From contig CAZELP010000007.1 in assembly GCA_964513205.1 (NCBI GenBank), positions 1-64,000 of the forward strand: 64,000 bases of DNA, written 5' to 3'. The translations under genes were made by a program, and so were the position numbers. Of the stretch, positions 9,152-18,594 are shown one piece after another (within the stretch, counting starts at the first letter, position 1; each line of letters starts with the position of its first letter). This DNA comes from JAGVJT01 sp964513205 (lineage in GTDB: Bacteria > Pseudomonadota > Gammaproteobacteria > Legionellales > Legionellaceae). A model generated the notes under the pieces. That model was not told where the DNA came from. It saw nothing but the letters and a program-made list of their open reading frames with translations, and searched no databases.

Positions 9152-12100
9152 TTAATTATTACGGATGACCGGTTTACCATCTGCATCCCACGTTAATATA
9201 CGTTGTTGATCCAGTCTAATACCTACGACATGCTCTTGATGATGTAATGCCTTTGAAATAGATTGTGCAGAACGATTCTGAGATACTGTGTCATTTGAAA
9301 AAAATGAATCGTTGCTAGGATATCTATCTATGATCCCCGGCCTACTCACACTAAAAGTAGGCATTCCTGATGACATTTCTCGTATCCCTGATGTGCTCGA
9401 CTGGTTAAAAAATGTCGATTGAACAGATTGCTGTGATGCTTGCTTTCTGTGGACACCTTTAGCCATAACATGGTTAAAATTTGCTGCGCGCGCAGCGAAA
9501 TCAACAGGCGCTAAAGATGATGAAGCTTTGCTTGGTAATGATAACTCTTTCAATACTCCAGAAGATTTCGAAGAAGAGGAACCTGTTGAGTTTATCGGTC
9601 GAGAATAAAAAAGTGACTGTGAAGACAGTAACGTTTCTTTTTTTGCAAGCATTTCCTGTTCATCATCGCAAGAAACAGAAGCGCTTTGCCCATGTTTAAT
9701 CGCGTGCGATGGTTTTACAGATTTTTTATAAACAAATTTATTTTGAACCGATTCAAATCCATGTGTTTGAAAAGCTTGTTCTGTGAGTTTTTTTAAATTA
9801 TTAGATGTTATATCGATGATTTCATAATCAGCGTTTTGATTATCAATTTCTATTATTTTACCGCCTTGGACTTTAATCATGCCGGCGCTAATAACAGGCT
9901 TACCCTTTGATATATCAATATGAGATGCTGGCAGATAATGGCCTGCATCGTTCATAGATAAGCTCATTCGTTTGGCTATCGTCAATCTCTCTTTTTCGGA
10001 AATCACATACAAAAAATCACCGGTTTCTTTTGTTATTTCATCTTTTGAAACAATATGAGGTGCCACAAAGCGGTGGTTTAAACGATTTTTGGTGGATTTG
10101 AATACAGCTGGCTTTGCTGGTAACTCTGGGGATTGCGATGGGAGTCCTTGTGGATTCAACACACATTTATCAGCGAGATCTAAGTAAGATGTTCCCATTT
10201 TAATGAGATGTGGTGCCATGACGGACACTGTTTGCGTAAGCTCTTTTGCAAACTCTGAACCCAATTGTTTTAACCATGCCAATGGTAGTAAAAAATGAAT
10301 TTTCTCATCAAGTATTGCATCACCAGTAATTTTTAGTGGCTCTGGGTTACCGTTCAGAAAGGTTATGACTGGCGCAGTAATGAGCGTAAACACAAGCTGC
10401 AATCCATCACTAGCCACTTGAACCAACGACTGCCCTAATCGACCTGCTGCAGTTTCAGCTTCATGTCGATCTATGTAGTGTGCTGCTCGGTTTATGGTTT
10501 CAAGTCCAACGACATAACATAAACCAACACCCGTGATACCTAATGCAAATCGTGCTACTGTCGTTCCACCCGCAACACCACCTGCAGCACCTGCAAGTTC
10601 AGCATTTTGATCTGCGGCACCTAATTTTTTAGCAAGATACTCTGTTCCTTGGGCGGTATAATGACTTGCAGTTCCAATGACAACGCCATGTGCTGCCATT
10701 TTTACCATGTTCTTAAAAATAGCTGCCGCATCTAAACGAGATATATCGTCGTGAAACTCATAACGCGTTTGCTCGTGTGGGAAAAATTCATCTTGTAGTG
10801 CTCTAAACGATTGATTTATTTCAATGCGTTTTATTTTAGAACGAGTATTATAAAATTTTTCTTGTAATGTATCCGCGCGATCCATCCATGCCTTTTTTAG
10901 TTCTTCCATATTAAGAGGCGATGCTTTTTGGGGATGCGTTTTTTGATGTGTAGTGCCATTTGGTTGAACGATTTGCGTTTTTTTCAGTATAGCATCATGG
11001 GTGGTGCGCGCTTCTGGATGTGAAATTTTATCTCCGTTTCCGGAGCGATTATTATTCGCAGCAGTCGGCTTTGGCGATAAATCTGTCTCTATGAATCCAG
11101 GTTGCGCAGGAATCTTAACTTTGGTCCCTTTTCCTGTAAGCGCACTGATTCTCATTTTTGTAGGTTCCGTTGGGCGTGATTGTGGATCTACTGTATTTGA
11201 TGCCCCATTTATTGGAGTGGTTATAATGGGTTGTTGTAATTGTTCTGAATGAAGTTCCATATCAACATGACTACTGATCGTGTGAGCAATGGTTTTTTGA
11301 TTTGGTGTTTTTTTATTGGTTACTGGATCATGATATACTGCTTCTTTGCTCAAAAAATGCCGGATAATTTCTGGCGCATTATTAGTTTGAGTGCCTGATG
11401 AATGAAGAGCCATTTCAGCCACTTCTTTTTTTAAGGGTACGACGCAAGGCTCATAAGTTCTAATCGGATTGGGATTAGAGTCCGCTTCCAATGTGGGGTT
11501 TATTACATATGAAAGAGGGTTATTTAAATCCATCACTATTCTAGGTAATACGGGTTTTTCAATCATAAGTTCGGGGTTTATTTCGGTTAACTTTGTTTTA
11601 TGTTCAAAGGCAAAACTGGGTAGAACACCTACACATACAGCATTACTTTGAATCATTTGATTGAGTTTTACATTATCGCTATCAAATTCAATGACAACAT
11701 GATCAATACCTTTAAGTTTTTCAACCTCATGCTGCACATTCATGATGGATTGCTGCAAATATGCGATGTTAACATCAATATTTGATAAATCTTTGATATG
11801 AAAATAAAAGACATTATCAATCTTTATTCGCGTAAACATAGCAGAAGATAACGCTGATACACCTGGCGTTATCATAAAAGTAACACCAGAATGTTTCTTT
11901 TTAATTTTACTCATAGCTACATTTGATAACGTAGATGAGAGATCGGAAATTACATCTTGGGTGTTGAGCGATGCACTCACTTTAGCGTCTTTAGGAATAC
12001 CTTCATCGCATGCAAGAGTTTTTTTAGATTTTTCATTAATTTTATTTGGCGTCGAAAAATAAAAACTAGGTAACTTAGATTGTTCGTGAAGTGTAAGATA

Positions 12101-14392
12101 CTTAAACTTGTCTATAGCTTCCTGAAATCCAAACTGCTTAAATATATTTTCGTATAATTCACTTAGATCTGGCACGTCAGATAAGTTCTGACATGCATAA
12201 TGTCCTGTTTTGTTGTTAATTTCCTTTATAAATCCATCGTATGTATAAAGTGTACCAGCTCCGTACACGGATTGACTATTAACCAGCTCTGGATGACGGA
12301 GCCAAGAATCTTCTACACCATTTCTTAACACAGGAGTTACTAACTCACGTTTAGCAACATATAATTTTTTGTCCTTTCCTATAACAAACAAATAAGACTC
12401 ATGGCCTTTGCTCTGGCGTATACTCTCTAATGTTTGAAATTCAATATCATCTGCGTTTAACACAATGTCGTCGGGATCTAGTGAACGAAATAAAGGCCTT
12501 TTTTCATAAAGAGCGTCATTATTTAAAAATACTTGTGGTCGAATAATTTCACTTTCTGTATCGTCATCCAAATACAAATCCAGATGAGAAGGTGCTGACC
12601 AATATTTAAACTGTCCTACAGCTGCAGTGAAACCATGCTTTACAAATATATGTTCTACAAAAGTCTGTAGATGTTTTGTTTGTAACCAATGGCTTTCCAT
12701 TTTAGAGCTAGCCAACATATAGCTTCCTGATCGATCATTGATAGAAACAATATGATTAATACCTTGTTTTTTTTCCAATTGAATTTCACCGGCGGCAAGA
12801 ACCGGTTTACCTTGGCCTAAATTGGCGTGATCATACAATTCCGTTGAGTGAATGATTAATTTACCTTGGCTGGTGATAACGTAGATCAAAGTATCACTTG
12901 TTCCCTGAAATGGGTAACTACTGACATCTGTTTCAGATAGTGATACCACAGGACTTAATACATCTTCATCGTGAATTCGATCGGGATCACACTCAAATCG
13001 AGGCAACGTTTCAATATGATAGTTTTTTGTTGCTAACATGTATCTTGCTAAGTATTCTGGTTTCTTCTTAATAACATCAAGACATCGCTGCCCTAAACAA
13101 AAATCATGCGTTGCATCAACACCTGAAATAGTAGCTAATATTCCTTCTTTAACGGCTTTATAAATAGCATTTGTATCATATCCAGCCTTACAAAGATCAC
13201 TAATACGCATTTGATTATGATGTTTCTGAAATAATTCAATCCAAGGTTTAGCGTATTGTATTGATAAACGTGGTAACTCGGCATCCGGTTGAGACAACAA
13301 ATCGGGCTTGTTAATAGGGTATTTCGTACGAAGCAATGCTTTTTCTTCAGATGATGCTTGAATATATTGAAGATTTAGAAGAGCTTTCTCTCCTAAACGA
13401 TATTTAATTAAGCCATATTTTGTTTCGGCTATAGTCTCAAGAATGCCCATTTTTAACCAATAACGATTGCTATTTCGGATACATGTTCTGTGCATCTTAG
13501 GAAACATGCTCTCTAATGTAGGCTCGTCTAATTTACCGTCGTATTGTTGAATGACCTTATAAAACTGAGCAGGTGCTAAACCTGTTTGTGTCATAATTTC
13601 AAAAGCAATGGCCGTATCTGGCTCACGATGCTCAACAAGCGAACCATCATCTCTTGATGTTAAAAATAATCTGTAATATTCAGGATAGCTCTCCACAGCA
13701 CGCAATAATCTTGGTCCCATAAGAATGCGAGGTGTACTACCAATTTCTGCACTTAATATTAACTTCCCTTCTTTCATTTCCGTCAACACATCATTTGTTG
13801 ACCATCCTTTTTGCAACAAATCATGTAACATAACCTGATTATTTGTTTCATTAAATATTTTCAGCATCCGCCGCGCTTCGTCTAGAGGCATGCGTTTTGG
13901 AGCGACATGTTCACGTTCACTAAAAATATCAGACGCTTCGGTTCGATATTTTTCTGATATCACTGCCGCTTCTTCAGCAGAATTTGCATTTAGCCAGGCT
14001 ATTTCAGCATCTAATCCAATGCCAGCTTGATAAAGCAGCTCTGAACGGTACTTTGTTCCATCTGTTTTTAAAAGTTTAAAATGAGTTATCCAATAGCCGT
14101 GGTTTCTTTTAATACAACCACTATCCATTTTTGGAAATAACTCTAATAATTTGGATTGAGTCAGTCTCTCTTGATGTTGTTGAATTGTTTGTTTAAAATC
14201 AACGAGTGTTAGCCCTGTTTGCGCTAAGACATCAACCTCGCGTGCTGTTCGACAAGACTCAAAATCAATTAATTGCTCGCCTGACTTTGAGAGCCACTCT
14301 TTTTGCTCAAACCCTAATGCAGTCTCTGTTGAATAGAATGTGCTTGACTTTTTAGGTTGTATTTTTTCTATGATCTTATCAATAAAACGCAT
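9152..14392 (-). CDS. 1746-aa modular repeat protein with three SGHY-type modules, candidate effector
   Basis: No enzyme domain recognised. Residues about 53-241 and 263-451 are a tandem duplication: QTGL..., LFPKM/MFPKM..., KYR, EEA/EEK, then YPEYYRLFL/KPEYLARYML. Three copies of a roughly 100-residue module follow, at about 498-598, 665-771 and 1437-1555; each has a LYVI strand, K.L..A, a G.PV.AAG or similar turn, and an SGSY/TGHY/NADY position ending with a GF....KF pattern. This resembles the AAG...SGHY.P region of plant IQM proteins, as I remember it. Residues about 1260-1310 are Gly/Ala-rich and hydrophobic. The linker APVDFAARAANF and the tail TWDADGKPV recur in the ADP-ribosyltransferase encoded at 1341-3290. 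First gene of a likely two-gene transcript with the GTPase-OTU gene. Cytosolic or host function is unknown. Confidence 0.7.
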   Translation of the reverse strand: MRFIDKIIEKIQPKKSSTFYSTETALGFEQKEWLSKSGEQLIDFESCRTAREVDVLAQTGLTLVDFKQTIQQHQERLTQSKLLELFPKMDSGCIKRNHGYWITHFKLLKTDGTKYRSELLYQAGIGLDAEIAWLNANSAEEAAVISEKYRTEASDIFSEREHVAPKRMPLDEARRMLKIFNETNNQVMLHDLLQKGWSTNDVLTEMKEGKLILSAEIGSTPRILMGPRLLRAVESYPEYYRLFLTSRDDGSLVEHREPDTAIAFEIMTQTGLAPAQFYKVIQQYDGKLDEPTLESMFPKMHRTCIRNSNRYWLKMGILETIAETKYGLIKYRLGEKALLNLQYIQASSEEKALLRTKYPINKPDLLSQPDAELPRLSIQYAKPWIELFQKHHNQMRISDLCKAGYDTNAIYKAVKEGILATISGVDATHDFCLGQRCLDVIKKKPEYLARYMLATKNYHIETLPRFECDPDRIHDEDVLSPVVSLSETDVSSYPFQGTSDTLIYVITSQGKLIIHSTELYDHANLGQGKPVLAAGEIQLEKKQGINHIVSINDRSGSYMLASSKMESHWLQTKHLQTFVEHIFVKHGFTAAVGQFKYWSAPSHLDLYLDDDTESEIIRPQVFLNNDALYEKRPLFRSLDPDDIVLNADDIEFQTLESIRQSKGHESYLFVIGKDKKLYVAKRELVTPVLRNGVEDSWLRHPELVNSQSVYGAGTLYTYDGFIKEINNKTGHYACQNLSDVPDLSELYENIFKQFGFQEAIDKFKYLTLHEQSKLPSFYFSTPNKINEKSKKTLACDEGIPKDAKVSASLNTQDVISDLSSTLSNVAMSKIKKKHSGVTFMITPGVSALSSAMFTRIKIDNVFYFHIKDLSNIDVNIAYLQQSIMNVQHEVEKLKGIDHVVIEFDSDNVKLNQMIQSNAVCVGVLPSFAFEHKTKLTEINPELMIEKPVLPRIVMDLNNPLSYVINPTLEADSNPNPIRTYEPCVVPLKKEVAEMALHSSGTQTNNAPEIIRHFLSKEAVYHDPVTNKKTPNQKTIAHTISSHVDMELHSEQLQQPIITTPINGASNTVDPQSRPTEPTKMRISALTGKGTKVKIPAQPGFIETDLSPKPTAANNNRSGNGDKISHPEARTTHDAILKKTQIVQPNGTTHQKTHPQKASPLNMEELKKAWMDRADTLQEKFYNTRSKIKRIEINQSFRALQDEFFPHEQTRYEFHDDISRLDAAAIFKNMVKMAAHGVVIGTASHYTAQGTEYLAKKLGAADQNAELAGAAGGVAGGTTVARFALGITGVGLCYVVGLETINRAAHYIDRHEAETAAGRLGQSLVQVASDGLQLVFTLITAPVITFLNGNPEPLKITGDAILDEKIHFLLPLAWLKQLGSEFAKELTQTVSVMAPHLIKMGTSYLDLADKCVLNPQGLPSQSPELPAKPAVFKSTKNRLNHRFVAPHIVSKDEITKETGDFLYVISEKERLTIAKRMSLSMNDAGHYLPASHIDISKGKPVISAGMIKVQGGKIIEIDNQNADYEIIDITSNNLKKLTEQAFQTHGFESVQNKFVYKKSVKPSHAIKHGQSASVSCDDEQEMLAKKETLLSSQSLFYSRPINSTGSSSSKSSGVLKELSLPSKASSSLAPVDFAARAANFNHVMAKGVHRKQASQQSVQSTFFNQSSTSGIREMSSGMPTFSVSRPGIIDRYPSNDSFFSNDTVSQNRSAQSISKALHHQEHVVGIRLDQQRILTWDADGKPVIRNN
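13040..14236 (-). repeat. tandem protein-level repeat of about 190 residues
   Basis: Two diverged copies at about 14236-13655 and 13605-13040 inside the 1746-aa gene. Matching landmarks in order are AQTGLTLVDF/TQTGLAPAQF, LELFPKMDSGCI/ESMFPKMHRTCI, YW, LLQKGWSTNDV/LCKAGYDTNAI, KEGKL/KEGIL and PEYYRLFL/PEYLARYML. The DNA copies are too diverged to be recent. Confidence 0.65.
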
Positions 14393-14941
14393 AATATATC
14401 TCGATCCAGTTTTATCAGAGCTGGGTTTAAATTCAGAGGCGCTAATACCATATGATTAGCAAGAAATTTCTTAATTGTATCACTTTGAATGTTTTTTGAA
14501 CATCCATTTTGATTAAGAATGCTCATCAAAAGTTAAATAGTTATCGACTAACGCTGAAAATAGCATCAACTAATTGAAGTTAAAAAATATTCACTGTGAC
14601 CTTAAAGACTTCTGCGAAAGTTAATGACATCGCTCGATGGGTTCCAGATTTAACAAAATCAACAACTAATGGATGAGCTAGCTTTTGCTGTTTTTGTAAG
14701 CTCATACGATTTAAGTCACCACTCAACAGTGATCTTTAAGGGTGCTAAAGGTTTTAGAGAGGCCATTAATGAATTTTTTGTAAACATACTGCCATCCATT
14801 GGAAATAGCTTGAGTTCCAGAATTAATGACAATTTCCAAGCGCTGAAAACTTAGCATTTTGAAGTTTATTGGGTATATCTTCAAAAAACTGTGTTAGTCC
14901 GTCATAATTAAACGAGTGATGACATCAAATAAGCGAAAACT
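14393..14941. other. intergenic region upstream of the giant-protein operon
   Basis: About 550 bases between divergent genes. It must hold the promoter of the 1746-aa gene; a TACAAT that could be its -10 is readable on the minus strand near 14475, without a good -35. A 61-codon frame on + (14669-14854) and a 41-codon frame on - (14705 down to 14580, MSLQKQQKLAHPLVVDFV...) overlap each other. Neither has a clear ribosome binding site or a recognisable product. Confidence 0.3.
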
Positions 14942-15799
14942 ATGAAAATAGATCAAAAGTTTGCCCAAAAACTTGTTCATGAGCAATTTCCAGAATGGTC
15001 ATTACTTCCTATTCATGAAGTAAAAAACAGTGGATGGGATAACCGAACGTTTCATTTAGGTTCAGATATGCTTATTCGTATCCCCAGGGATGAGGAGCAT
15101 GCACCACCAATTTTAAAAGAGTATCAATGGTTACCGAAGCTTGCGTCAAAACTACCAATTCTTATTCCAACACCCATTGCATTAGGACAGCCCTCTACGG
15201 AGTGTCCTTGGCACTGGAGTATTAATCGCTGGATAACGGGAGAATCTTTAACCAAAGAACGCACTCAAGATATGTCGTGCTTTGCCAAAGAATTGGGACA
15301 ATTTTTAAAAGCATTTCAATCACTCGATGCATCCGGTGGGCCCATAGCAGGCACTCACAATTTTTATCGAGGAGGAAGTCTGCGTGCGTATGATCATGAA
15401 ATGCAAGCGGCTATTCCTAAAATAGAAAATGCAGATGAACAAGCAATAGCCACACAATTATGGCAAGATGCTTTATCTTCTCAATGGGGAAAGGCACCCG
15501 TATGGGTTCATGGAGATTTTGCAATGGGGAACATTCTTGTTGAACAAGGTCGCCTCAAAGCCGTAATTGATTTCGGACAGTTAGCGATTGGGGATCCTGC
15601 TTGTGACCTAGTGATTGCCTGGAATTTTTTCGCTGGCGATAGCAGAGAGGTGTTTAAAAATACTGTCCAACTGGATAGAAACACTTGGATTCGAGCACTC
15701 GGGTGGGCTTTTTGGAAAACACTTTGCTGGCCTATTAAAGGCACGGACGTACAATCATTACTGCATGTGATTTATCAAGAATATCAAAACATCAGTTAA
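14942..15799 (+). CDS. aminoglycoside phosphotransferase (APH) family kinase
   Basis: A 285-aa protein of the APH/choline kinase fold. The catalytic loop VHGDFAMGN carries His190, Asp192 and Asn197, and the metal-binding IDFGQLAIGDPACDL carries Asp210. The N-lobe shows SGWDNRTFHLG and a conserved LIRIPR strand with the nucleotide-binding lysine replaced by Arg46, which is common in this subgroup. Members phosphorylate hydroxyls on small molecules. Close relatives are often annotated as aminoglycoside or streptomycin kinases, but most chromosomal ones have unknown substrates, so resistance should not be assumed. The gene stands alone, transcribed away from the giant-protein operon. Confidence 0.85.
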   Translation: MKIDQKFAQKLVHEQFPEWSLLPIHEVKNSGWDNRTFHLGSDMLIRIPRDEEHAPPILKEYQWLPKLASKLPILIPTPIALGQPSTECPWHWSINRWITGESLTKERTQDMSCFAKELGQFLKAFQSLDASGGPIAGTHNFYRGGSLRAYDHEMQAAIPKIENADEQAIATQLWQDALSSQWGKAPVWVHGDFAMGNILVEQGRLKAVIDFGQLAIGDPACDLVIAWNFFAGDSREVFKNTVQLDRNTWIRALGWAFWKTLCWPIKGTDVQSLLHVIYQEYQNIS

Positions 15800-16054
15800 G
15801 GCTTAGCTCTGCTTAAGAAGAGAAAATGGTCATATTTTGTTCTCTCCTAATATTCTCTATGCTACAATTACTCCGCAATAAATACATGTGACATAGAGAT
15901 GAGTGATGCATAAATAAGTGCCGAATGAAATCCATTGATACCACCAATTATGTATGATAACGAAATTAAAGTAGCTAAAGATGAAGAGTCTGATAATAAC
16001 TGCGGTGATACAAAATAAACCTTGTTGCGCAAAATTTATTACCTAAGGTCTGTT

Positions 16055-16180
16055 GTGCAAATAAAACGCATCAAACGGGCCTTTTCGTCAGAATCCCGGC
16101 CGGACCTCTTAATATTCCTTCCGGACTCATTCATTTTTGAAGACGCGATTCAACAACAATTTGCAGCAGGAATACTATAA
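16055..16180 (+). CDS. possible 41-codon leader reading frame overlapping the next gene
   Basis: From a GTG at 16055, preceded by AAGG, an open frame runs to TAA at 16178-16180, which overlaps the ATG of the next gene as TAATG. Its product would be basic at the start and read QIKRIKRAFSSESRPDLLIF and onward. The frame is open back to 16019. This could be a coupled leader peptide or a remnant. The rest of 15800-16179 shows only a 22-codon frame at 15950-16018 (MYDNEIKVAKDEESDNNCGD...) and no recognisable gene. Confidence 0.25.
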   Translation: MQIKRIKRAFSSESRPDLLIFLPDSFIFEDAIQQQFAAGIL

Positions 16181-16653
16181 TGCCATTCACAATCGAATAC
16201 TGGACAAAAGCTTGGGATGAGGCACAAAGTGATATTGACGATGGCTACGGCGGTATCTATAAAGGAAAAAAGGCATATCCAGGGAAGGTCTTAAATTTAT
16301 TATCTAAATACGCAGCATACTCTAAATCATTGATGAAGTTTGGTTGTCATAAAAATCTAGTGGGTGGAATGTTTCATTTTTTTTGGAAGGGCCGGGATGA
16401 TCAATACACAACACAAGTTGTTGATGCCATTCATAATTTTTATCATGTGAGCGGGAGTCATGCTTTGTGCCCTAAATATCACTCAGTAAAATTTATTTTA
16501 TCGCGTGTTAAACACGAAATGGGCGATATACCTCTGGATAGAAACGATAATCTAGCCAAAATCCTAGAAGTGATACGCATTAAAACGGGCGTTAATTATG
16601 AAGACTTAATCTTAGATGACAATGACACCAGTAACAACCTTACTGAAATCTAG
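16180..16653 (+). CDS. small hypothetical protein
   Basis: 157 aa, predicted soluble, with no signal peptide, no membrane segment and no motif I can name. Notable features are an aromatic-rich middle (MFHFFWKGRDDQYT and HNFYHVSG), a C-terminal helix-rich part, and an acidic tail (ILDDNDTSNNLTEI). It begins with a TAATG overlap with a short upstream frame, suggesting translational coupling. It converges with murG 20 bp away. Proteins of this size in accessory regions of Legionella-like genomes are often effectors, but nothing in the sequence shows that here. Confidence 0.55.
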   Translation: MPFTIEYWTKAWDEAQSDIDDGYGGIYKGKKAYPGKVLNLLSKYAAYSKSLMKFGCHKNLVGGMFHFFWKGRDDQYTTQVVDAIHNFYHVSGSHALCPKYHSVKFILSRVKHEMGDIPLDRNDNLAKILEVIRIKTGVNYEDLILDDNDTSNNLTEI

Positions 16654-16673
16654 ATAATGTCTTCTCCTGGTGA

Positions 16674-17744
16674 TTATGATGGCGTTGCGTATTTTTCAAT
16701 TAGTTCAACAATAAAATCTGTTGCAGAATGAATGTTCAGATTTTTTATCTTTTCGATGATTTGAGCTTGATTTGATTCGAGTAATAACAATGTATCAATT
16801 AAATGCTCTTTTGTTAATTCTTCTTCCGGAATAACATAGCTGATCTCCTGCTTTTTAAAATATTCTGCGTTATGAATCTGATCTCCTCGACTTGCTCGGC
16901 GAGATAAAGGAATCAAAATATGCGGCTTTCCACAAGCCAGTATTTCATAGAGCGCATTTGCACCCGCGCGAGAAAGGATATAATCTGAAGCCGCAATTAA
17001 ATCTCCAAGCTCATTTTCTGCGTATTCAAGCTGAAAATAATCTGTTTTATCGACAAACTCAGAACTAAAATAACCTTTCCCACACAAATGAATAACGTGA
17101 AATTTTTCAGTCAACTCAGCTAGAGCCTCACGGACGCAACGATTAATGATGTCAGCACCCTGACTTCCACCCATGATCAAAAGACAAGGCTTGTTGCCTT
17201 TAAAACCACATTGCGCAAGCCCCTTTTCTTTAGAACCAGAAAATAAATGAGATCGCAAAGGCGTTCCACTGACCAATATATTTTTTGCTTGATGCAAATG
17301 TTTTTTTGAGCCCTCAAAAGTCACACACAAAACGGCAACAAAAGGTAGGCTTAGGCGATTGGCAAGCCCAGGAGTCAAATCAGATTCATGCGCTAAAACT
17401 GGAATACGGTTTAACCATGCACCAATCACAACAGGCAATGCAGCAAACCCTCCTTTAGAAAATACAACTTGAGGTTTGAGTCGTCTAATGTAAATACACG
17501 ATTGAGCAATCCCTAAAAGTAAGTTAAACGGGTCGATAAAGTTTTTCCAGCTAAAATAGCGCCTTAATTTCCCAGAGCGGACTGCATAAAATGGGATTTT
17601 TCGAGCATGTAACATGCGCTCTTCAATGCTATTTTTGCCACCAAAATAGGCAATATCCCAGCCTTTTTTTTCCAAAACGTCGATCAGAGCGAGATTGGGG
17701 TTTACGTGTCCTGCAGTCCCCCCTCCTGTGAAAACAATTCGCAT
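16674..17744 (-). CDS. murG: UDP-GlcNAc:lipid-linked MurNAc-pentapeptide GlcNAc transferase, Firmicutes type
   Basis: 356 aa, full length for MurG. It adds GlcNAc to lipid I on the cytoplasmic face to make lipid II for peptidoglycan. The N-terminal loop is FTGGGTAGHVNPNLAL (residues 5-20); the donor-binding part has MGGSQGAD, SRAGANALYEIL and IPLSRRASRGDQ. The sequence follows the Bacillus pattern (SGKLRRYFSWKN, VFSKGGFAALPVVIGAWLNR, HESDLTPGLANR) rather than the proteobacterial GGTGGHVFPGL form, so it may be a second copy or a replacement gained by transfer. It sits outside any mur cluster, 4 bp after nadC, last in a ppsA-kef-nadC-murG run; AAGGATG lies before the ATG. Confidence 0.9.
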   Translation of the reverse strand: MRIVFTGGGTAGHVNPNLALIDVLEKKGWDIAYFGGKNSIEERMLHARKIPFYAVRSGKLRRYFSWKNFIDPFNLLLGIAQSCIYIRRLKPQVVFSKGGFAALPVVIGAWLNRIPVLAHESDLTPGLANRLSLPFVAVLCVTFEGSKKHLHQAKNILVSGTPLRSHLFSGSKEKGLAQCGFKGNKPCLLIMGGSQGADIINRCVREALAELTEKFHVIHLCGKGYFSSEFVDKTDYFQLEYAENELGDLIAASDYILSRAGANALYEILACGKPHILIPLSRRASRGDQIHNAEYFKKQEISYVIPEEELTKEHLIDTLLLLESNQAQIIEKIKNLNIHSATDFIVELIEKYATPS

Positions 17745-17748
17745 GGAC

Positions 17749-18594
17749 TCATCCTTGTATTAATAAACTAAGATCAATGGCATGAAGATGTTTTGTTAGG
17801 GCGCCAACTGATATGCAGTCAATACCTATTGTCGCAATCTTTTCTATGGTTTCCTCATTCACACCACCAGACACCTCAAGCGGAATATGGTTAACATTCT
17901 CTCGAACAGCTTGATGCATCATTTCTTCTGTAAAATTATCCAATAAAATACGATCGGGCTTGGCTGAAATGGCTTCTTGGAACTCGTTGAGCGTTTCGAC
18001 TTCAACTTCGACAAAACGATCAGGATGTAATGTTCTGGCACGCAATATGGCTTCGGTAATCGAGCCACAAGAACGAATATGATTTTCCTTGATTAAGAAC
18101 GCATCATACAATCCAAATCGATGATTCACTCCACCGCCACATTGAACCGCATACTTTTGTGCGTAACGCAACCCGGGTAGTGTTTTGCGTGTGTCCAATA
18201 AAGCCACACCCGTTTGCTTTATTTTGCTGTAATAGCGATAAGTAGTGGTTGCTGTTCCGGAAAGCGTTTGTAAAAAGTTGAGCGCACTACGTTCTGCTGT
18301 TAATAATGCACGAGCATTTCCTGCTAAACTACACAGTATTTGAGCTGTATCAAGATAAGATCCTTCAGACACTTTCCAATCGATTTCCACATCTGAGTCG
18401 AATGTTCGAAACACTGTATCAGCCCAAGGCTGACCACACATTAACATCGGTTCGCGCGATAAAATAAAAGCTTGAACAATTTTATTTTCAGGTAACAATT
18501 CCGCTGTAATATCTTCTTGTTGAGGCCCGAGATCCTCACGTATCGCATTTTGAACATCATGGTTTATTTGCTCAAAATCTAGCAAAAACGTCAT
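17749..18594 (-). CDS. nadC: nicotinate-nucleotide pyrophosphorylase (quinolinate phosphoribosyltransferase)
   Basis: 281 aa, the usual length for NadC, which makes nicotinate mononucleotide from quinolinate and PRPP in NAD synthesis. Seen in order: REDLGPQQEDITAEL at the start, ALLDTRKTLPGLR (PRPP/quinolinate binding), HRFGLYDAFLIKENH, EVEVETLNEFQEA, ILLDNF and VSGGVNEETI. A longer frame begins at 18633, but the start at 18594 gives the family N-terminus, has AAGGAT upstream and overlaps the stop of the transporter gene by an ATGA junction. It is followed by murG after 4 bp, so the genes are probably co-transcribed. Confidence 0.95.
   Translation of the reverse strand: MTFLLDFEQINHDVQNAIREDLGPQQEDITAELLPENKIVQAFILSREPMLMCGQPWADTVFRTFDSDVEIDWKVSEGSYLDTAQILCSLAGNARALLTAERSALNFLQTLSGTATTTYRYYSKIKQTGVALLDTRKTLPGLRYAQKYAVQCGGGVNHRFGLYDAFLIKENHIRSCGSITEAILRARTLHPDRFVEVEVETLNEFQEAISAKPDRILLDNFTEEMMHQAVRENVNHIPLEVSGGVNEETIEKIATIGIDCISVGALTKHLHAIDLSLLIQG

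Noticed and set aside
14669..14854. 61-codon open frame on + between the giant-protein operon and the APH-like gene
   Set aside because: No ribosome binding site, overlaps another frame on the opposite strand, and the product is unlike any family.
14942..15799. Antibiotic-resistance gene
   Set aside because: The APH fold is clear, but chromosomal members of this subgroup mostly have no resistance role; the sequence alone does not support the claim.
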